NCBI RefSeq assembly: GCF_001921825.1
Contig: NZ_MSJL01000010.1
Location: 1-58,980 of the forward strand
Direction: 5' to 3'
Source: Streptococcus acidominimus
Lineage (GTDB): Bacteria; Bacillota; Bacilli; Lactobacillales; Streptococcaceae
Length of the DNA stretch: 58,980 nt
Every line of letters begins with the position of its first letter. Positions within the stretch are counted from its first letter, which is position 1. Under the pieces are notes generated by a model. That model was given only the letters and a program-made list of their open reading frames with translations. It made no database searches and was not told where the DNA came from. This document shows, piece after piece, positions 56,384 to 58,980 of this stretch. Position numbers and translations under genes: made by a program.

Positions 56384-57364
56384 TTAATCGAGCACTAGCT
56401 CCTCTTCTTTTAGGGAGATACGGACTTGGGTCCCCTGTCCTACTTCAGATGTCAGAGAAAAACGGATGCCTAGCTTTCCGCTAATATGTTGTGCCAAGTA
56501 AAGCCCTAGTCCTGATGACTGCTGGGAAATCCGTCCATTGTAACCCGAAAAACCATGGGCAAAACTCCGCTCCATATCGCTTTTTGCAATGCCGATACCC
56601 GTGTCTTGAATAAGGAGATCATCCCCATCTAAGTAAATCCAAATCTGACCACCCGCCGTATATTTAATAGCGTTCGAGATGAATTGTTCCAACAATAAAC
56701 TAAACCATTTTTTATCCGTGGCAAGGACCAGATCCAAGCTATCCAAACGTAGCTCTATCTTTTGTTGAATAAAAAAAATCGAAAATTTCTTAACTACTTG
56801 TCTCACCAGAGTATCAAGCGATTCACGCTGAACCACCAAATCCTCATGAAAAGAGTGTAAGCGTAAGTAGTTTAAGGCTAGACTTGTATACTGCTCAATC
56901 TTGAATAATTCCCGCTCTAAGGCTTGCTTTTCCTCACTTGCCAGCAGGTCTCCAACCAAGAGCTGACTGGCTGCAATAGGAATCTTCATCTGGTGGGTCC
57001 ACAAGGTATAGTAGTCCTGAAAATCATTTTGTCGCTCCCGCTCCTGTTCCAAACACGCCTTCAATCTTTCCTCTAGCTGATTTACCCGCTCCTGCATGAG
57101 CAACTCTGTCGCTGTCCCACTTCTAATCTCTTCCCCTCGTTCAGCCAAGACATAGTTTCGCCACTCTCTAGACAAGTCAACGGCTATGACAAGCATTCCA
57201 ATAACCATTAGCAAAAGACTGGTATAGGCTGCCAAGTCCGTCTCCACACGAAAAAGGGTACTAACACCGACAATCAAACCTAGAAAACTAAACATTCCTG
57301 CCATAAAAAACCAGCGTCTTCCTAGCCAGTGCCTAATAAAAAAACCAATCCGCCCTTTAGTCAT
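56384..57364 (-). CDS. BceS-type intramembrane-sensing histidine kinase
   Basis: A 326-residue kinase with two N-terminal membrane helices (about 13-35, 45-63) and almost no extracellular loop, as in kinases that sense through a Bce permease. H-box YYTLWTHQMKIPI (His about 125), N-box QFISNAIKYT, G1 DTGIGI and G2 SSGLGLYL are complete. The ATG at 57364 overlaps the restored end of the response regulator. Intact gene in a damaged module. Confidence 0.92.
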   Translation of the reverse strand: MTKGRIGFFIRHWLGRRWFFMAGMFSFLGLIVGVSTLFRVETDLAAYTSLLLMVIGMLVIAVDLSREWRNYVLAERGEEIRSGTATELLMQERVNQLEERLKACLEQERERQNDFQDYYTLWTHQMKIPIAASQLLVGDLLASEEKQALERELFKIEQYTSLALNYLRLHSFHEDLVVQRESLDTLVRQVVKKFSIFFIQQKIELRLDSLDLVLATDKKWFSLLLEQFISNAIKYTAGGQIWIYLDGDDLLIQDTGIGIAKSDMERSFAHGFSGYNGRISQQSSGLGLYLAQHISGKLGIRFSLTSEVGQGTQVRISLKEEELVLD

Positions 57365-58033
57365 CTTTTCTCACCAACCCGTAGCCAATTCCTTTTTTAG
57401 TCGCAATCAAATCCTGCAAGCCTAGGGCTGCTAATTTGCGCCGCAGGCGACCAACATTCACTGTTAGCGTTTGTCATCGACAAATAGATCGCTGTTCCAC
57501 AAGCCTTTCATCAATTCTTCACGACTGACAATAGCTTGTGCGCGTTCAAATAAAATGCGTAAAATCTGAAATTCATTCTTGGTCAACTCCTCCGTTAATC
57601 CCACATAGCTGACCTGCATGCTTTTTAAATCCAAGCGAATATCTCCAAAGGACAGTACCGTTTGTTCCCCTTGAAAATCGTAGGTTCTGCGCAACAAACT
57701 TTGAACCTTAGCTAGTAAAACGGTCATATCAAAGGGCTTGGTCACATAGTCATCACCGCCTAGATTAATCGCCATCACAATATCCATCGGCTGGTCTCTT
57801 GATGAGAGAAAGAGGATCGGGAGGCTGGAAGTCTTGCGAATTTCTTGACACCAATAATAGCCATTAAAGAAAGGAAGCCCAATATCCATCAAAATCAAAT
57901 GGGGCTGAAAGGCTTCTACCTGCTCCAAAATTGTCTGGAAATCCTCCACTTCATAATTCCAATTGCGGAGATTTTTCGCCACTAACTGACGGATGACCAC
58001 ATCATCTTCTACAATCAAGATTTTCTGTTTCAT
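57357..58033 (-). pseudogene. OmpR-family response regulator (BceR-like) with C-terminal frameshift
   Basis: The receiver domain is complete (ILIVEDDVVIRQ, LILMDIGLPFFNG with the phospho-Asp, PILFLSSRD, DYVTKPF). The DNA-binding domain runs in frame to SDLFVDDKR, then stops at 57464. A one-base loss around 57468-57475 (GATGACAAACG) breaks it. In the next frame, TLTVNVGRLRRKLAALGL and IGYGLVRKDD continue to a stop at 57357, restoring the normal 225 residues. The recognition wing of the winged helix is thus lost. Confidence 0.85.
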
Positions 58034-58747
58034 ATTCCCACTCCTTCCCTTACTATATTATACGCTATTTTGACAGTAAAAATAGCCAAAACTAGGCATT
58101 TCAATCTAACATTTTTGTCATTTAGGAGCTGCATACCCAAATAAGAGTAGAAAAAGGTTACAACCATAGCCTACTCCTACACTCATGAAAATCAATATCA
58201 GATTTTATGGTGGGAGATAACTATTTGTGCTTTCGCTGATAATAGGGTGGCGCTCTTTAGAGATAGAAAATAGAGGTTTGCAAAACAAACTCTCGTCTAA
58301 AAGTTCTGCGTCAGAACACCTAGTTTACCGTAGCCGTTGCGGACTATGTCTGCTTAAGGAGTGTACTGTGAATTTTTAACGGGCTTTGTATCTTGGAACT
58401 GAACTCGAGCTAAAAGCTCGGAAAAAAGAGACGAAACTGTTTCAGCTTTAGCTGATTACAGGTATGGCTACCTTTAAGGGGACGTAGATGTTCCATACAA
58501 ATTGTTATTACTTTTACATAGCAGGCTGAAAACCTCCACTGGAGCTTTTCACTTGTCGTATTTCCTATTTTCTACCATTTGTCAAGTATTTCAATGGTTT
58601 TCGGGTAAAAAATTTATAAAGTTACTTGATATTATCCTCCATGCTCTCCATGTTTGGTTTATATTAGGAGAAAAAATGCACCCAAAAAGCACACCTTATT
58701 TTGCCATTTTTTTCATAAGGTGTTACAATAATATGGCATGGACAACT
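58034..58747. other. Gene-free region with repeat fragments and IS110 right flank
   Basis: About 58395-58560 holds scrambled A/B pieces (CTGTTTCAGCTTTAGC direct, GGCTGAAAACCTCCACTGGAG inverted, GAACTCGAGCTAAAAGCTCG). Near 58690-58730 the inverted pair ACACCTTAT/ATAAGGTGT forms a terminator-like hairpin downstream of the transposase. No other gene is seen. Confidence 0.55.
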
Positions 58748-58980
58748 TTAATGATTTTGGGTTGAATCGTAATCATAAAGTTTGTTATGCGTTATGAGGT
58801 AATACATGGTCCTTATGAGACGATGTATAGAGGCAATCGCATGTGGCTTAGTAGAACTAGCTTGCGATTGTCTTTTTCGTTTCTCATAGAAATCAGCGAT
58901 ATGGCAAGGATTGGTATGACGAGCTGAAGCGATGTTATGGATGCACTTAAAGAGAATCTTTCTGGCATAAGGATTGCCTC
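58748..58980 (-). mobile_element. IS110-family transposase, C-terminal end (start outside window)
   Basis: The last 77 codons of a minus-strand ORF: GNPYARKILFKCIHNIAS, ADFYEKRKRQS, KPHAIASIHRLIRTMYYL, typical of the C-terminal Transposase_20 region of IS110 elements, with the conserved small-residue and Lys-rich pattern. The frame ends at 58748. The element continues past the right edge. IS110 elements lack terminal inverted repeats and use a bridge RNA from their non-coding ends (known). Confidence 0.85.

Noticed and set aside
58502..58765. Plus-strand ORF of 87 codons next to the IS110 end
   Set aside because: Spans repeat fragments and the element's non-coding flank, overlapping the transposase end; no homology recognised.

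Overview
The window looks like the chromosome of an oral Streptococcus close to S. parasanguinis. The evidence is a Fap1-type serine-rich repeat adhesin preceded by the gly-nss-galT1-galT2 glycosyltransferase order described for the S. parasanguinis fap1 locus. Typical streptococcal housekeeping blocks (pyrH-frr-cvfB, rplK-rplA, ftsK, glmU-nudix-mtnN) and a tRNA-Thr support the genus. The species is an inference. Most genes lie on the minus strand.

Layout. (1) 1-9.8 kb: the 5' part of a giant serine-rich adhesin, truncated by the window edge, with a 12-base poly-G tract inside its promoter spacer. Four glycosyltransferase genes for building its glycan lie upstream. (2) 10.4-14.5 kb: a heterodimeric ABC multidrug exporter preceded by a short leader ORF and an attenuator-like terminator, then tRNA-Thr(GGT). 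(3) 14.6-28.5 kb: a conjugation-type module on the minus strand (VirB8/TcpC-like protein, CHAP/lysozyme hydrolase, VirB4 ATPase, PrgI, VirB6-like and VirB2-like membrane proteins, a PC4/YdbC ssDNA-binding protein, a 1555-residue LPXTG adhesin, a coiled-coil membrane protein and a small unknown). No relaxase, coupling protein or integrase is present. (4) 29.4-40.5 kb: alanine dehydrogenase, phoH, yozE, a D,D-carboxypeptidase, cvfB, frr, pyrH, a YtgP-type flippase, rplA and rplK with two L1-site-like leaders, and a DUF3397 membrane protein. (5) 41-52.5 kb: a VOC protein, ftsK, a Sip-like LysM protein, a surface cyclophilin, mtnN, nudix, glmU, an SDR, a DUF2829 (Tad2-like) protein and a TMEM175-family channel. 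(6) 53-58 kb: a Bce-type peptide-sensing/detoxification module in which the permease and the response regulator both carry single-base frameshifts. (7) Right edge: the 3' end of an IS110-family transposase.

Intergenic spaces are crowded with small non-autonomous repeats. Family A has termini like TATAGTCGTTTAGTTTAT. Family B has termini built on AAAAATCAAAATCTG. RUP-like units are also present. A and B share internal hairpin modules and form mosaics.

Functional picture: the left part makes and glycosylates an adhesin whose transcription may be phase-variable. The conjugation-type block adds a second large adhesin and a possible orphan secretion apparatus. The rest is core physiology with several cis-regulatory elements: drug-exporter attenuation, L1 autoregulation and a possibly leaderless ftsK.
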